Positions 7,338 through 16,166 of a DNA stretch of 64,000 nucleotides are shown here, one piece after another. Within the stretch, counting starts at the first letter, position 1, and every line of letters starts with the position of its first letter. The notes under the pieces were generated by a model. The model made no database searches, had not been told where the DNA came from, and saw only the letters and a list, made by a program, of their open reading frames with translations. Origin of the DNA: Nocardiopsis ganjiahuensis DSM 45031 (lineage in GTDB: Bacteria; Actinomycetota; Actinomycetes; Streptosporangiales; Streptosporangiaceae); NCBI RefSeq assembly GCF_000341085.1, contig NZ_ANBA01000008.1:310001-374000 (forward strand), read 5' to 3'. Made by a program: the position numbers and the translations under genes.

Positions 7338-8513
7338 GTGCGAGAAGCTGTCCAGGACGGCTGGCGTGCGGCCACGCGCGGGCGGGGCGTCCTGCTCTCG
7401 GCGGGGGCGGTGTGCTTGGTCGTCTTCATGGTGGTGACGGTTCTGGCGCTGGTCCTTCCCGGACCGGTCGAGGAACCCGCGAGTGAGCTCCCGTCACTGG
7501 CCAGGTCCCACGGGATCGAGCTGGGCGTGGCCGTGGCGGTCAACCCCCTCAACCACGACTCCGAGTACCAGGACGTGGTGACCGACCACTACACGTCGGT
7601 GACGGCCGAGAACACGATGAAATGGCAGCACGTCCAGCCCGAACGGTACGAGTTCGACTGGAGCGGACCGGACTCGGTCGTGGACTTCGCCGAGGACAAC
7701 GGACTCTCCGTCCACGGCCACACGCTGCTGTGGCACAACCAGCAACCCGACTGGTTGGTCCAGGGGTTCTTCGACGCCGACGAGCTGCGCACGGTCATGC
7801 GCGAGCACATGGAGGCGCTGCTGGGCCGCTACGAGGGGCGGGTCGACTCCTGGGACGTGATCAACGAACCCTACGAGGACGGCACCCCCGAGCTGCGCGA
7901 GAACCTGTGGTACCAGACCCTGGGCGAGGACTACATCGCCGAGGCCCTGTGGATGGCGCACGAGATCGACCCCGAGGCGAAGCTGTACATCAACGAGTTC
8001 GGCATCGAGGGCGGCGGGGACAAGGCCGACGCCCTGTACGAGCTGGCCTCGAGCCTGCTGGAGCGGGGCGTGCCGCTGCACGGCATCGGCTTCCAGGGAC
8101 ACTTCGTGCACGGCAACGTCCCCGCCGACCTGGCCGAGAACATGCAGCGCTTCGCCGACCTGGGACTGGACGTGGAGGTCAGCGAGCTGGACGTGCGCAT
8201 CTCCGAACCGGCCACCTCGGAGGAGCTCGCCGCCCAGGCCGACGAGTACCGGCACGTCCTCGAGTCCTGCCTGGAGGTGTCCCGCTGCGTGGGGGTGTCG
8301 GTGTGGGGCGTGGCCGACGCGCACTCCTGGATCCCCGAGTGGTTCCCCGGCTACACCGCCGCCCTGCCCTTCGACGACGACTACGCGCCCAAACCCGCGC
8401 TGGGCGGGATGATCGAGGCGCTGCAGCGCGGCAACCGCGCCCAGGGGCGGGGACCCCGGGGCAGGAACACACGAGCGGGCACGAGAACCAGGACGGTGTT
8501 CGGTATGCGTTAG
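7338..8513 (+). CDS. GH10 endo-1,4-beta-xylanase, membrane-anchored or secreted
   Basis: A 391-residue glycoside hydrolase family 10 enzyme that cuts internal beta-1,4 linkages in xylan. An N-terminal hydrophobic segment (about 18-40) is a signal or signal anchor. The TIM-barrel landmarks are all present: AENTMKWQHVQP, GHTLLWHNQQPDWL, acid/base Glu177 in WDVINEP, LYINEFG, GIGFQGHF, nucleophile Glu283 in VSELDVR, and VWGVADAHSWIP. There is no carbohydrate-binding module; the C-terminus is a short Arg/Gly-rich tail. The start is GTG, with a weak ribosome binding site. No CelR-type operator was seen before it. Confidence 0.93.
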   Translation: MREAVQDGWRAATRGRGVLLSAGAVCLVVFMVVTVLALVLPGPVEEPASELPSLARSHGIELGVAVAVNPLNHDSEYQDVVTDHYTSVTAENTMKWQHVQPERYEFDWSGPDSVVDFAEDNGLSVHGHTLLWHNQQPDWLVQGFFDADELRTVMREHMEALLGRYEGRVDSWDVINEPYEDGTPELRENLWYQTLGEDYIAEALWMAHEIDPEAKLYINEFGIEGGGDKADALYELASSLLERGVPLHGIGFQGHFVHGNVPADLAENMQRFADLGLDVEVSELDVRISEPATSEELAAQADEYRHVLESCLEVSRCVGVSVWGVADAHSWIPEWFPGYTAALPFDDDYAPKPALGGMIEALQRGNRAQGRGPRGRNTRAGTRTRTVFGMR

Positions 8514-8575
8514 GCACGCGCCCCACCAGATCTCCTTCACCGGACCCGACCACACCGACGAAGGAGACCGACGAC

Positions 8576-9502
8576 ATGCGCAGGACCACTCCCCCGATCC
8601 CCGTGCCGCCCGCCCTCACCGAGAGCGTCACCGGCTTCTTCGGCCCCGCATGGGCCGAGGCCCTGCCCGCACTGGCCGCCCGCCAGTGCGACCGGTGGGG
8701 ACTGCGACCCGCCGGGGAACCGATGCACGGCGCCGTGGCCCTGGTGCTCCCGGTGGAGCGCGCCGACGGCGCCGCCGCCGTGCTCAAACTCCAGCCGGTG
8801 GACTCCGAGACCGAGGGCGAGCCCGCCGCACTGCGTTCCTGGGACGGCGACGGCGCGGTCCGCTTGTTGGAACACGACCCCGGTACGGGCGCGATGCTGC
8901 TGGAGGCCCTGGACGGCACCCGGCGGCTGGAGAGCGCCCCGCTCGACGAAGCGCTGGAGGTGATCGGCGGCCTGCTGGCCCGCCTGGGGGCCCACCCGGC
9001 CCCGGACGGAATGCGCGACCTGGGTTCGACGGCGCTGGGCCTGGCCGAACGCGCCCGGAGAACGGCCGCGTCAGGACGGGTCGGGCCCACCGCACGGGTG
9101 TGCCTGGGCCGCTGGTCCGCCCTGGCCCGGGAACTGGCCGCCGAACCGGGCGACCGGCTGCTCCACTGGGACCTGCACTACGAGAACGTCCTGGCGCCGC
9201 TGCCCGGGTCCGGGCGCGGACCGTGGTTGGCCATCGACCCCAAACCCCTGGCCGGCGACCCGGGCTTCGAGCTCCTGCCCGCACTGCGCAACCGGTGGGC
9301 GGAGGCCGAGGCCACCGGCGACCCCCTCCGGGAGGTCCGGCGCCGTTTCGACCTGCTGACCGAAGCGGCGGGGCTGGACCGGGAACGGGCACGCGCCTGG
9401 ACCCTGGTGCGGGTCCTGGAGGACTCGCTGTGGCAGCTGGAGGGCGGCCGGGCCCGGATCCCCGCGGTCCAGGCCGCGGTGGCCGGGGCGCTCGAGGGCT
9501 GA
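8576..9502 (+). CDS. Aminoglycoside/hydroxyurea phosphotransferase family, APH(6)-like
   Basis: A 308-residue kinase-fold protein resembling streptomycin 6-kinase and hydroxyurea phosphotransferase. It would transfer phosphate from ATP to a hydroxyl of an aminoglycoside-like small molecule. The catalytic loop HWDLHYENVLA carries Asp199 and the metal-binding region reads AIDPKPLAGDPGFELLP, as in APH(6). The nucleotide-binding segment is VLKLQPVDSETEGEP, with Lys as in the family. AAGGAGACC sits before the ATG. Such genes are common in actinomycetes without an associated antibiotic cluster, and none is seen here, so a resistance role is unproven. The next gene begins about 100 nt later in the same direction. 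Confidence 0.85.
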   Translation: MRRTTPPIPVPPALTESVTGFFGPAWAEALPALAARQCDRWGLRPAGEPMHGAVALVLPVERADGAAAVLKLQPVDSETEGEPAALRSWDGDGAVRLLEHDPGTGAMLLEALDGTRRLESAPLDEALEVIGGLLARLGAHPAPDGMRDLGSTALGLAERARRTAASGRVGPTARVCLGRWSALARELAAEPGDRLLHWDLHYENVLAPLPGSGRGPWLAIDPKPLAGDPGFELLPALRNRWAEAEATGDPLREVRRRFDLLTEAAGLDRERARAWTLVRVLEDSLWQLEGGRARIPAVQAAVAGALEG

Positions 9503-9599
9503 AGCGCTCGGGGGAACCCCGTCCCGGAGGGGCTGGAGCTCGCGGGACCGACAGAGCATGATGGGCTCTGCACCGTCCCCCACCCGATCGGAGGCACCC

Positions 9600-10571
9600 T
9601 TGTCCGTCCCCCCTCCCCCCTTCGACCCCGAACTCGCCGCCGCGCTGGCCGCCGTCGGCGAGGAGATCCCGTCCTCGGTCACCCCGGAGATGCTCCCGGC
9701 CCTGAGGGCCGGGGGCGCCGCGCGGGCCCCCGGACCCGCCGTGGACATGACCCTGGACGGGAGCTTCCAGGAGAAGGAGTACACCGCCCGCGGCACGGAC
9801 GGGGCAGAGGTTCCGCTGACGGTGTGGCGGACCGAGCGGACCACCGCCGCCACCGGAGTGCTGTACTGGATCCACGGCGGCGGGATGGTCGCGGGCACCC
9901 ACCGCGGCTGGGAGATCCCGACCTTGCTGGAGTACGCCCGTGAACTGGACCTGGTGCTGGTCTCGGTCGACTACCGCCTCGCCCCCGAACACCCGCACCC
10001 CGCCCCGGTCGAGGACTGCTACGCCGGGCTGGAGTGGTCGGTCGGCCACGCCGCCGAGATCGGCGCCGACCCGGCCCGGCTGGTGGTGGGCGGGCTCAGC
10101 GCCGGAGGCGGCCTGGCCGCGGCCACCTGCCTGCTGGCCCGGGACCGGGGCGGGCCCCAGGCGCTCGGGCAGCTGCTCCTGTGCCCGATGCTGGACGACC
10201 GCAACGACTCGGTCTCCTCCCACCAGATGGCGGGCGTGGGCGTGTGGGACCGGGTCTCCAACGCCACCGGATGGGGCGCCCTGCTCGGAGACCGGGCGGG
10301 CGGCCCGGACGTGTCGCCCTACGCCGCCCCGGCGCGCGCCGAGGACCTGTCCGGGCTGCCCCCGGCCTTCCTGGACGTGGGCTCGGCCGAGACCTTCCGC
10401 GACGAGGTCGTCGACTACGCCTCACGGATCTGGAAGGCGGGCGGAAACGCCGAGCTGCACGTGTGGCCGGGCGGGTTCCACTCCTTCGACGGCTTCGCGC
10501 CGGACGCCGTGCTCAGCCGGTCGGCACGGCAACAGCGGCTGCCGTGGCTGCGCCGGATCCTGTCGGACTGA
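9600..10571 (+). CDS. Alpha/beta hydrolase, HSL (hormone-sensitive lipase) family esterase
   Basis: A 323-residue carboxylesterase. It shows the HSL hallmark HGGGMVAGTH (oxyanion hole), VDYRLAPEHPHPAPVEDCYA, nucleophile Ser167 in GLSAGGG, the acid in DVGSAETFRDE and the catalytic His in GGFHSFD. It probably hydrolyses short-chain acyl esters in the cytoplasm; no signal peptide is seen. TTG at 9600 is preferred because GGAGG lies five bases before it, but the in-frame ATG at 9558 cannot be excluded. The last 59 nt overlap the 3' end of the convergent AraC-type gene. Confidence 0.9.
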   Translation: MSVPPPPFDPELAAALAAVGEEIPSSVTPEMLPALRAGGAARAPGPAVDMTLDGSFQEKEYTARGTDGAEVPLTVWRTERTTAATGVLYWIHGGGMVAGTHRGWEIPTLLEYARELDLVLVSVDYRLAPEHPHPAPVEDCYAGLEWSVGHAAEIGADPARLVVGGLSAGGGLAAATCLLARDRGGPQALGQLLLCPMLDDRNDSVSSHQMAGVGVWDRVSNATGWGALLGDRAGGPDVSPYAAPARAEDLSGLPPAFLDVGSAETFRDEVVDYASRIWKAGGNAELHVWPGGFHSFDGFAPDAVLSRSARQQRLPWLRRILSD

Positions 10572-11544
10572 GTTCGGGGGCTCTGGGTTCGGGGGCGCCG
10601 GGCTCGCTCCGGGCCGTGCCGCGCCGGTGCTCGGTGGGGGTGGTGCCGCGCAGCCGTTTGAAGGCGGTGCTCAGGGCGAAGGCGTTGGAGTATCCGACGC
10701 GGCGGGCCACGGCCTCGACGGTGGTGTCGGTCTCGCGGAGCAGGTCCGCGGCCCGGCACACCCGCCAGTCGGCCAGGTAGGACATGGGCGGCACCCCCAC
10801 CAGGGCGCGGAAGTCGCGTGCCAGGGTGGCCCGGGAGACCCCGCACCGCTCGGCCAGGGAGGCCACGGTCCAGAGGTGGGCCGGCTGGTTGTGCAGCAGA
10901 CGCAGCGCCTGGCCCACCACCGGGTCGGCCATGGCGGAGTACCAGGCGGGCGGCTGCACGCCCGGCAGGGTGAACCAGGCGCGCAGTTTGGTGATCAGGG
11001 CCAGGTCCAGCAGGCGGTCCAGGACCAGTTGCTGGCCGGGGGCCGCGCAGTCGATCTCCGCTTCGATCATCGCGCCCAGCCGGTCGTGGCACTCGTCGGC
11101 CGGGACGACCAGAACCGACGGCAGGGTGGCGATCAGGCGTTGGCTCAGGTCCCCGGTGACCTCGTAGGAGCCGCTGAGCAGCAGGTCCTGGGAGTCCAGG
11201 GACTCACCGTAGGTGCGCAGTCCCAGGGTGGCCTCCTCGGTCAGGGGCTCCCCGTCCGGCCCCAGGCACCGGTTGCCGTCCAGAACGGTGCAGCTGGTGG
11301 GGGCGCCGGCGGGGCTGGCGATGGTGTGCGGGCCGGGCGCGCGCAGGATCGCGGTGTCCCCGGCGACCAGCGGGAGGGGGTCACCGTCTTCGGAGGCGAT
11401 CCAGGCCCTGCCGCGCACCATGGTGATCAGGGTCAGGGGTGAGCCGTGGGCGAAGCGCACCGCCCAGGGCGGGCTCATGACCGACTTGCTGAAGAGCGCC
11501 CCTCGGGCGCGGACCCCGTCAAGGAGGTCGGCGAGTGCGTCCAT
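10513..11544 (-). CDS. AraC-family regulator with N-terminal cupin domain
   Basis: A 343-residue transcription factor. The N-terminal half is the AraC-binding cupin_6 type sensor (PWAVRFAHGSPLTLITMVRG, DTAILRAPGPHTI). The C-terminal third has two helix-turn-helix motifs (SLAERCGVSRATLARDF and AVARRVGYSNAFALSTAFKR) and ends in a Pro/Ala-rich tail overlapping the esterase stop region. It is divergent from the two NmrA-like genes with an 82-nt gap holding an 11-nt palindrome CTCAGGCTGAG (11599-11609). The arrangement, an AraC/cupin regulator next to an NAD(P)-binding oxidoreductase, is common in actinomycetes and suggests it controls 11627-13404. ATG 11544 was chosen over 11556. Confidence 0.9.
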   Translation of the reverse strand: MDALADLLDGVRARGALFSKSVMSPPWAVRFAHGSPLTLITMVRGRAWIASEDGDPLPLVAGDTAILRAPGPHTIASPAGAPTSCTVLDGNRCLGPDGEPLTEEATLGLRTYGESLDSQDLLLSGSYEVTGDLSQRLIATLPSVLVVPADECHDRLGAMIEAEIDCAAPGQQLVLDRLLDLALITKLRAWFTLPGVQPPAWYSAMADPVVGQALRLLHNQPAHLWTVASLAERCGVSRATLARDFRALVGVPPMSYLADWRVCRAADLLRETDTTVEAVARRVGYSNAFALSTAFKRLRGTTPTEHRRGTARSEPGAPEPRAPELSPTGSGAATAAAVAVPTG

Positions 11545-11626
11545 ACCGGCAAGCATAGACGCTCAGACATTGCCTTGAGCTTCTGGGCCATGGATCGTCT
11601 CAGGCTGAGGCGGTTGACTCAGAGCC

Positions 11627-12487
11627 ATGACAGAGCAGACGCAGAACACGACACGGCCGGTCCTGGTGACCGGAGCGACGGGGATGACCGGCAGGCGGGT
11701 CCTGGCACGGCTGCGGGAGCGGGGGGTGGCGGCGCGCGCGGCCTCGCGCTCCTCGGAGTGGCGGTTCGACTGGTCCGAACCCGGCACCTGGGACACGGTC
11801 CTGGAGGGCGCGGGTTCGGTGTACCTGGTGCAGAACGACGCCGACCCGCGGACCGGGGAGTTCGTGGAGCGCGCGGTGGCGCTCGGGGTGGAGCGGATCG
11901 TCCAGCTGTCCGCGCGCGGCGTGGACGTACCCGGCTACTTCGAGGGTGTGGAGGGCGATCCCTCCCACCTGCGGAGCGAGGAGGCGGTCAAGGCCGGCGG
12001 GCTGGAGTGGACGGTGCTGCGGCCCGGCTGGTTCGCGCAGAACTTCGACGAGGGGTTCCTGACCGACGGCCTGAGCACGGGGGTGCTGCGCATTCCCGCC
12101 GGGGACGGTGCGGCCGCCTGGATCGACGCCGAGGACATCGCCGCCGTGGCCGTGGCGGCCCTGACCGAACCGGGCCACCACGGACGCACCTACGAGCTGA
12201 GCGGGCCCCGGGCACTGACCGTGGCCGAGGCCGTGGCGGAGATCTCCGCGGTCCTGGGGCGCCCGATCCGCTACGAAGCTGTGCCGGCCGAGGAGTACGT
12301 GGCCGAGCTCGTGGAACAGGGGTGGCCGAAGGAGGGCGCTCAGGAGCTGGTCTCGGCGCTCTCGGCCATCCGCCGCGGCCAGGAGGCCGAGACCGCCCCC
12401 GGCGTCCGTGAGGCGCTGGGGCGTGAGCCCCGCGATTTCTCGGCCTACGTCGCCGCGGCCTTCGCCGGAGAGGCGGTCCGGTCATGA
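11627..12487 (+). CDS. NmrA-like NAD(P)-binding protein, copy 1
   Basis: A 286-residue atypical short-chain dehydrogenase of the NmrA/HSCARG type. It begins with the dinucleotide-binding motif VTGATGMTGRRV. The Tyr-x-x-x-Lys pair of classical SDRs is not in its usual place, so it may act as an NAD(P) sensor or a quinone-type reductase. Other family segments are VLRPGWFAQNFDEGF, WIDAEDIAAVAV and HHGRTYELSGPRALT. Its stop overlaps the start of the second copy (ATGA), so the pair is translationally coupled. It lies divergent from the AraC regulator. Substrate unknown. Confidence 0.85.
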   Translation: MTEQTQNTTRPVLVTGATGMTGRRVLARLRERGVAARAASRSSEWRFDWSEPGTWDTVLEGAGSVYLVQNDADPRTGEFVERAVALGVERIVQLSARGVDVPGYFEGVEGDPSHLRSEEAVKAGGLEWTVLRPGWFAQNFDEGFLTDGLSTGVLRIPAGDGAAAWIDAEDIAAVAVAALTEPGHHGRTYELSGPRALTVAEAVAEISAVLGRPIRYEAVPAEEYVAELVEQGWPKEGAQELVSALSAIRRGQEAETAPGVREALGREPRDFSAYVAAAFAGEAVRS

Positions 12488-13404
12488 GCCCGACCAGCGG
12501 CCGGAGTGACCGGAGGCCGGTGCTGGTGCTCGGCGGCACGGGGAAGACCGGCAGGAGGGTGGTGGCGCGGCTGCGCGCCGCCGGGCACGAGGTCCGCGTG
12601 GCGTCACGGTCCGGGGACTGGCACTTCGACTGGCAGGACCCGGGGACGTGGGACACGGCCCTGGAAGGGGCGGGGGCGGCCTACGTCGTGCCGTTCGACC
12701 CCGAACCGCTCGTACCCGCCCTCGTGGAAAGGGCGGTGGCCGCCGGGCTCGACAGGATCGTCCTGCTCTCGGGGCGGGGGATCGACGACCCCGACTACGT
12801 GGACGAGCTCGTCCTGTCGGGGAACACGCTGGTGGCCGCCGAGGAGGCCGTGCGTGACAGCGGTCTGGAGTGGACCGTTCTGCGGCCGGGGTGGTTCTCG
12901 CAGAACTTCGACGAGGGTTTCCTCGCCGACCTGGTCCGTTCCGGGGAGGTGCGCCTGCCCACCGGTGACGGAGCCGTCAGCTTCACCGACGCCGAGGACA
13001 TCGCCGAGGTGGTCGCGGCCGCCCTGACCGAACCGGGCCACCACGGACGCACCTACGAGCTGAGCGGGCCGCGTGCCCTGACCGTGGCCGAGGCGCTCGC
13101 GGAGATCTCCTCGGCCACGGGGCGCACCGTGCGCTACGTGCCGCTCTCCACCGAAGAGTTCGTCGCCGAGCTCGCGGACCAGGGTGTCGCGGAGGAGGAG
13201 GCGAGGGCTCTGGCGTCGATGCTCTCCCCGATCCCGCGCGGCAAGGACGAGCACCTGTCCGACGGGGTCCAGCGGGCGCTGGGCCGTGAGCCGCGCGACT
13301 TTGCGGCGTTCGCCGCGGACGCGGCCGGGGCCGGGGCCTGGGAGCGGTCCCTGCCGGCGGGCTCCGCGTGGTCGGGTCAAGGAACCGGCACGTTCGCGTC
13401 GTGA
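12484..13404 (+). CDS. NmrA-like NAD(P)-binding protein, copy 2
   Basis: A 306-residue paralogue of the preceding gene: LGGTGKTGRRVVARL at the N-terminus, VLRPGWFSQNFDEGF, FTDAEDIAEVVAAAL and the same HHGRTYELSGPRALTVAEA block. The DNA of positions 13021-13070 is identical over 50 nt to 12158-12207, whereas other parts differ clearly, which suggests duplication with local gene conversion or constraint. It starts inside the previous stop codon. The C-terminus extends about 20 residues past copy 1. Likely a redox or sensor protein working with copy 1, perhaps as a heterodimer (inference). Confidence 0.85.
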   Translation: MSPTSGRSDRRPVLVLGGTGKTGRRVVARLRAAGHEVRVASRSGDWHFDWQDPGTWDTALEGAGAAYVVPFDPEPLVPALVERAVAAGLDRIVLLSGRGIDDPDYVDELVLSGNTLVAAEEAVRDSGLEWTVLRPGWFSQNFDEGFLADLVRSGEVRLPTGDGAVSFTDAEDIAEVVAAALTEPGHHGRTYELSGPRALTVAEALAEISSATGRTVRYVPLSTEEFVAELADQGVAEEEARALASMLSPIPRGKDEHLSDGVQRALGREPRDFAAFAADAAGAGAWERSLPAGSAWSGQGTGTFAS

Positions 13405-13494
13405 CGGACCGCGAGTCGTTCGAGGAGGCGGTCGTGTGGAGTACCTGAAACGAGCGAATCGATACCGCACTTTTACGATGTAGATTCGTAGTGA

Positions 13495-13539
13495 CGGCTC
13501 CGGGGCCGGGCCCGTTCAGGGTGCCCGGCCCCGGAGCCG
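13495..13539. terminator. Strong shared hairpin between convergent genes
   Basis: A 17-bp perfect stem: 13495-13511 pairs with 13523-13539 around an 11-nt loop. The stem core is CTCCGGGGCCGGGC. It lies between the plus-strand NmrA pair and the minus-strand pentapeptide gene, so it can end both. A smaller TACGA...TCGTA repeat is at 13474-13490. Confidence 0.7.
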
Positions 13540-13546
13540 CTGCCGT

Positions 13547-14251
13547 TCAGTCGGCGACGGTGATGCCCAGGGAGCCCAGGATGGTCCCGGCCTGGCCGGG
13601 GCTGATGGTGGCCCCCCGCAGGAAACCGGCCTGCTGGAGCTCGAACTCCCCCAGGTCGGCGCCGCGCAGGTCGGCGCCGACGAACTTCGCGTTGACCAGG
13701 TTGGCGCCGCGCAGGCGCGACTCCACCCACACGGTCTCGCGCAGGTCCGCCGAGGCCAGGTCCGCCTCGTCCATGCGCAGCCCTTCCAGGGTCCGGCCGC
13801 GCAGCACCAGGCCCTTGCAACGGGCCAGCATCAGGTTGCACTGGGAGAACGTGTAGCCGATCCCCCGCAGCGAGGTGAGCCCCGCACCGGTCAGGCGGCA
13901 CCCGGTGAAGGCGGTGTCGGTGAGCAGGGCGCCCTGCCAGCGGGTGTTGGCCAGGTCCATCCGCTCGAAGCGGGTGTCGGTGCACTCGGCGTGCGCGAAG
14001 CTCGCCCCCGGCGCCCCTCCCCCGCTGAACACCGCGCCCTCCAGCACCGCCCGGTCCAGCCGCGCCCCGTCCAGACGGCAGTCGACCAGTTTCGCGTCCA
14101 CCAGGTGGGCGTCGCGCAGGTCGGCCCCGCTCAGATCGCAGCGGGTCAGGACACGCGGTGCGCCCGGGTCCTCGGACAGGACGTCCCGCAGGTCGAGTTC
14201 GGACAGGTCGGCGTCGGTGGTCTCGGACTGGGCGAGAAGATCGGTGCTCAC
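13547..14251 (-). CDS. Pentapeptide-repeat protein
   Basis: A 234-residue protein built largely of A(D/N)LXX pentapeptides: LSGADLRDAHLVDAKLVDC, LDGARLDRAVLEGAVF, DLANTRWQGALL, ADLASADLRETVW, RLRGANLVNAKFVGADLRGADL. These form a right-handed quadrilateral beta-helix. Some members (MfpA, Qnr) protect DNA gyrase; most are of unknown role. The repeat run is interrupted near the middle by a GGGAPGASF segment and resumes. There is no signal peptide. GTG start with a weak binding site. It reads toward the terminator shared with the NmrA pair; the next gene (PucR) ends 37 nt upstream of its start on the same strand, so readthrough from pucR is possible. Confidence 0.88.
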   Translation of the reverse strand: MSTDLLAQSETTDADLSELDLRDVLSEDPGAPRVLTRCDLSGADLRDAHLVDAKLVDCRLDGARLDRAVLEGAVFSGGGAPGASFAHAECTDTRFERMDLANTRWQGALLTDTAFTGCRLTGAGLTSLRGIGYTFSQCNLMLARCKGLVLRGRTLEGLRMDEADLASADLRETVWVESRLRGANLVNAKFVGADLRGADLGEFELQQAGFLRGATISPGQAGTILGSLGITVAD

Positions 14252-14288
14252 GCACCGAACCCTAGGGCGTGGTGACGACAGACCGCGC

Positions 14289-15872
14289 TCAATCGCGCAG
14301 TTTCAGCGCCAGGAACAGGTCGACGCGGTGCTCGAGACTGCTCAGGTCGCGGCCGGTGAGCTCCTCGACCCGGCCGATGCGGTAGCGCAGGGTGTTGACG
14401 TGCACGTGCATGGCGGCGGCGCAGCGCTGCCAGGACCCCGAGTGGGCCAGGAACTGCTCCAGGGTCTCCACGAGCTCGGAGCGGTGGTCGCGGTCGTACT
14501 CGACCAGCGGTCCCAGCAGCCGTTCGCGGTAGGAGGCCTGCACCTCCTCGGGCACCGAGGCCAGCAGGAGTTCGTGCGAGTCGATCTCGGCCCCCGCGAT
14601 CACGCGGGAGCGGCCGCCGCGCAGCTCGGCCAGGCGGCGGGCGTGCCGGGCCTCCACGGCGGCGCCGCGCAGCTCGGAGACACCGCGGGCCGCCGAGCTC
14701 AGGCCGACGGCCAGGCGGTAGTCGAGCAGGCCCCCCTCCAGGACGCGGGCCCGGTGGACCAGTTCCGCGCGGATGGCCTCGGCCCTGGTTCGGGCCTGGT
14801 GGTCGGGCCCCTCCACCGGGATCACGGCGAGGGCGTCGTTGTCACCCGTGACCACGGCGCCGGGGTGGTCGGCGACGAGTTCGGCGATCACACGGCGTGC
14901 CAGGTCGGGCACGCGCGGCTCGGGGAGCATCATGGCACTGACCACCACGTGTGCGCGCTCGTCGGGCTCGGGGGCTCCGCCCTCTCCGGTGCCGCGCATC
15001 AGCGCGGTGACCTCGTCGAAGCGCTGTGCCGCCAGGAGGCGGGGCAGCCCTTCGAGGTGACGGGCGGTGGTCAGGGAGCGCTCCTCGTCGCGGCTGCGCG
15101 CCAGGACGCTGACGGAGACGAGTTCGGCGACCGCCTCGTGCGCCTCCTCGGTCCAGGTGGCGTGGTCGCCGGTACAGACCAGCAGCCAGTTGGAGAGCGG
15201 GTGCGACTCCTTGGTCTGGATCGGGACGACGGTCAGGGTGCTCCCCTCGCCGCCGGCGGTGGCGCGGGTGGTGCGCGGGAAGGCCGACCAGGTGAGGGCC
15301 TTGGCGGCGAGGTTCTCCCGTTCCTCGGCGGACAGGGGGGCACCGGAGGAGGCGATATGGCGGCCGCTGGCGGAGATCACCCAGGCGGTGACGCCGGCCT
15401 GCCGGGCGGCCGAGGCGAAGGCGTCGGGGAAGTCGGCGCCGGAGGCGACCTCGGCCATGAGGCGGCGCTGCCGGTCCCGGGTCTCGGCGATGGTGGTGAA
15501 GCGCCGCTGGGTGAGGGAGCGCAGCACCTCCTCGGTGACCACGCCGAAGGAGGTCTCCGGGGGGATCTCGACGAGGGGGATGTCGTGGGCCTCGCAGGCG
15601 GCGACGAGGTCGTCGGGGACCTCGCCCAGGGCGGTGCCCGCCCCCACGGCCAGGGCCCCGGCGCCGACCACGGAGGCCACGAAGGTCGCGGAGTCCTCGG
15701 GGCGGGTACGCCACATCATCCCGGTGAGGACGAGCTCTCCGCCGCGCAGGTAGCGGGCGGGTTCGAGCAGGTCAGTGGTGTAGGCCCACCGGATGTCGCG
15801 GTGGGCGTGCTCGGCGCCCGCCAGGAACCGCAGGTGCAGTCGCTTGACGGCGAGCAGCTCACTGATCTGCAT
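14289..15872 (-). CDS. pucR: PucR-family transcriptional regulator of purine catabolism
   Basis: A 527-residue regulator. The N-terminal PucR domain (about 1-125) includes AYTTDLLEPARYLRGGELVLTG and the IPLVEIPPETSFGVVTEEVL segment; a GAF/GGDEF-like middle follows; the C-terminal HTH_30 domain reads FLAHSGSWQRCAAAMHVHVNTLRYRIGRVEELTG. It is divergent from the xanthine dehydrogenase operon across 294 nt, the classical position for a pathway regulator. AGAGGGACG precedes the ATG. In Bacillus and Streptomyces PucR proteins respond to purine intermediates; the inducer here is inferred only. The intergenic space holds no clear palindrome beyond an ACCGAC...TCGTT near-repeat at 16019-16032. Confidence 0.9.
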   Translation of the reverse strand: MQISELLAVKRLHLRFLAGAEHAHRDIRWAYTTDLLEPARYLRGGELVLTGMMWRTRPEDSATFVASVVGAGALAVGAGTALGEVPDDLVAACEAHDIPLVEIPPETSFGVVTEEVLRSLTQRRFTTIAETRDRQRRLMAEVASGADFPDAFASAARQAGVTAWVISASGRHIASSGAPLSAEERENLAAKALTWSAFPRTTRATAGGEGSTLTVVPIQTKESHPLSNWLLVCTGDHATWTEEAHEAVAELVSVSVLARSRDEERSLTTARHLEGLPRLLAAQRFDEVTALMRGTGEGGAPEPDERAHVVVSAMMLPEPRVPDLARRVIAELVADHPGAVVTGDNDALAVIPVEGPDHQARTRAEAIRAELVHRARVLEGGLLDYRLAVGLSSAARGVSELRGAAVEARHARRLAELRGGRSRVIAGAEIDSHELLLASVPEEVQASYRERLLGPLVEYDRDHRSELVETLEQFLAHSGSWQRCAAAMHVHVNTLRYRIGRVEELTGRDLSSLEHRVDLFLALKLRD

Positions 15873-16166
15873 GAACGTCCCTCTGTTGGTCGGGCGGGTG
15901 CGGGTCCCACCGGTGGTGTCTTCGTACCAGGACAGTGTGCCCCTGGTCGGAGGCTCCTGATGACAGCGCCGACGGTCCCGGGGTTTCTCACCGACGCCAC
16001 TTGTAGGAAACGCCCAACACCGACCGTTCGTTCCATGACCACTTCATGTCATCGATGGCTGGTCGGGCGCCGCCGTGGAGTGCTGTACTTCACATGATCG
16101 CCCGACCGACGAGGGATCGCGCCGCACCGACGCGACCAGACCGCACTGCGCAGGACGAGGACGAGC

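Noticed and set aside
16019..16032. ACCGACCGTTCGTT as a further TetR-like site
   Set aside because: Its right half does not mirror the left, and it lies in a PucR-controlled region; most likely chance.
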